Shown here in pieces: positions 61,716 through 64,000 of a stretch of DNA of 64,000 bases (positions within the stretch are counted from its first letter, which is position 1; each line of letters begins with the position of its first letter). The notes beneath the pieces are model-generated. The model had not been told where the DNA came from, did not search any database, and worked only from the letters and a program-made list of their open reading frames with translations. Source of the stretch: Colwellia sp. PAMC 20917 (GTDB lineage Bacteria > Pseudomonadota > Gammaproteobacteria > Enterobacterales > Alteromonadaceae); the NCBI RefSeq assembly GCF_001767295.1, contig NZ_CP014944.1, positions 1,426,001 through 1,490,000 of the forward strand, read 5' to 3'. A program made the position numbers and the translations under genes.

Positions 61716-61780
61716 GTTTTTTATTGTTGTAAATTAAAGATAAACATTAAAACCCGCGCATATTACCGCGGGTTTTTTTA
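61704..61780 (+). terminator. Leucine operon attenuator with competing antiterminator
   Basis: AAAACCCGCG (61749-61758) pairs with CGCGGGTTTT (61767-61776), followed by T residues, as terminator. ATGCGCGG (61704-61711), at the end of leuL, is complementary to CCGCGCAT (61754-61761) in the left arm of the terminator, so the two structures exclude each other. Confidence 0.88.
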
Positions 61781-61839
61781 TACCCGTATTTTATGTAAGT
61801 AGCCAATACCCTAAGCACAATAAATATTAAGGAATAAAC

Positions 61840-64000
<2,161 letters not shown>

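Overview
The window looks like chromosomal DNA of a marine, AT-rich gammaproteobacterium, probably a Colwellia/Thalassotalea-type member of the Alteromonadales. This rests on low GC, typical gammaproteobacterial housekeeping genes (ygfA-rpiA-serA, the divergent pair ygiF/ygiM, leuA-leuB behind a classical leucine attenuator) and WecB/WecC close to the enterobacterial enzymes. The species assignment is inference; no rRNA or other marker is present.

About three quarters of the window encodes surface polysaccharide, almost all on the minus strand. Region A (1-9.0 kb, read leftwards from 9016) is a Wzx/Wzy-type O-antigen-like operon: wzz, wecA, a GT4 glycosyltransferase, wzx, two GT2-like enzymes, wzy and two more glycosyltransferases, the last cut by the window edge. 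A lone YjbH-type outer-membrane gene (9.4-11.5 kb) separates it from region B. Region B (11.7-41.8 kb) starts on the right with wza-wzb-wzc and continues through wecB-wecC and a complete legionaminic-acid-type pathway (legB, legC, legG, a formyltransferase, a PIG-L deacetylase, legI, legH, ptmE, a Gfo/Idh oxidoreductase, legF and a ptmA-like SDR). It then runs through a putative glycosyltransferase, a second wzx, a second nonulosonate set (neuB-neuC-neuA), another GT-B-like protein, a second wzy and a GT2. It ends with a probable QuiNAc-type priming module (epimerase/reductase, priming sugar transferase, FlaA1/WbpM-like dehydratase).

The right third is mixed. A GIY-YIG nuclease pair sits inside an array of palindromic repeats (42-44.5 kb). 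It is followed by a large SLBB export protein, then plus-strand core genes (POT transporter, ygfA, rpiA, serA), then a second array of the related palindromes with a 21-bp minisatellite (52.1-54.1 kb). After that come an L,D-transpeptidase, ygiF/ygiM, a Wzi-TagF-TagD-TagF-like glycerol-phosphate polymer module, and the leucine operon with its leader peptide and attenuator.

The observations I rate highest are these. (1) A run of ten G/C residues in legH puts the gene out of frame, and one extra residue restores a canonical C-terminus ending just before ptmE, so this is a probable phase-variable switch or a homopolymer error. (2) A GIY-YIG gene pair is bracketed by REP/BIME-like palindromes, suggesting a non-RAYT repeat-spreading system. 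(3) A deacetylase and formyltransferase lie inside the Leg operon, suggesting an N-formylated nonulosonic acid. (4) An identical palindrome, GATGTT-N10-AACATC, precedes both wza and wecB. (5) A 158-bp MITE has IS6-like ends and a perfect 8-bp target duplication.
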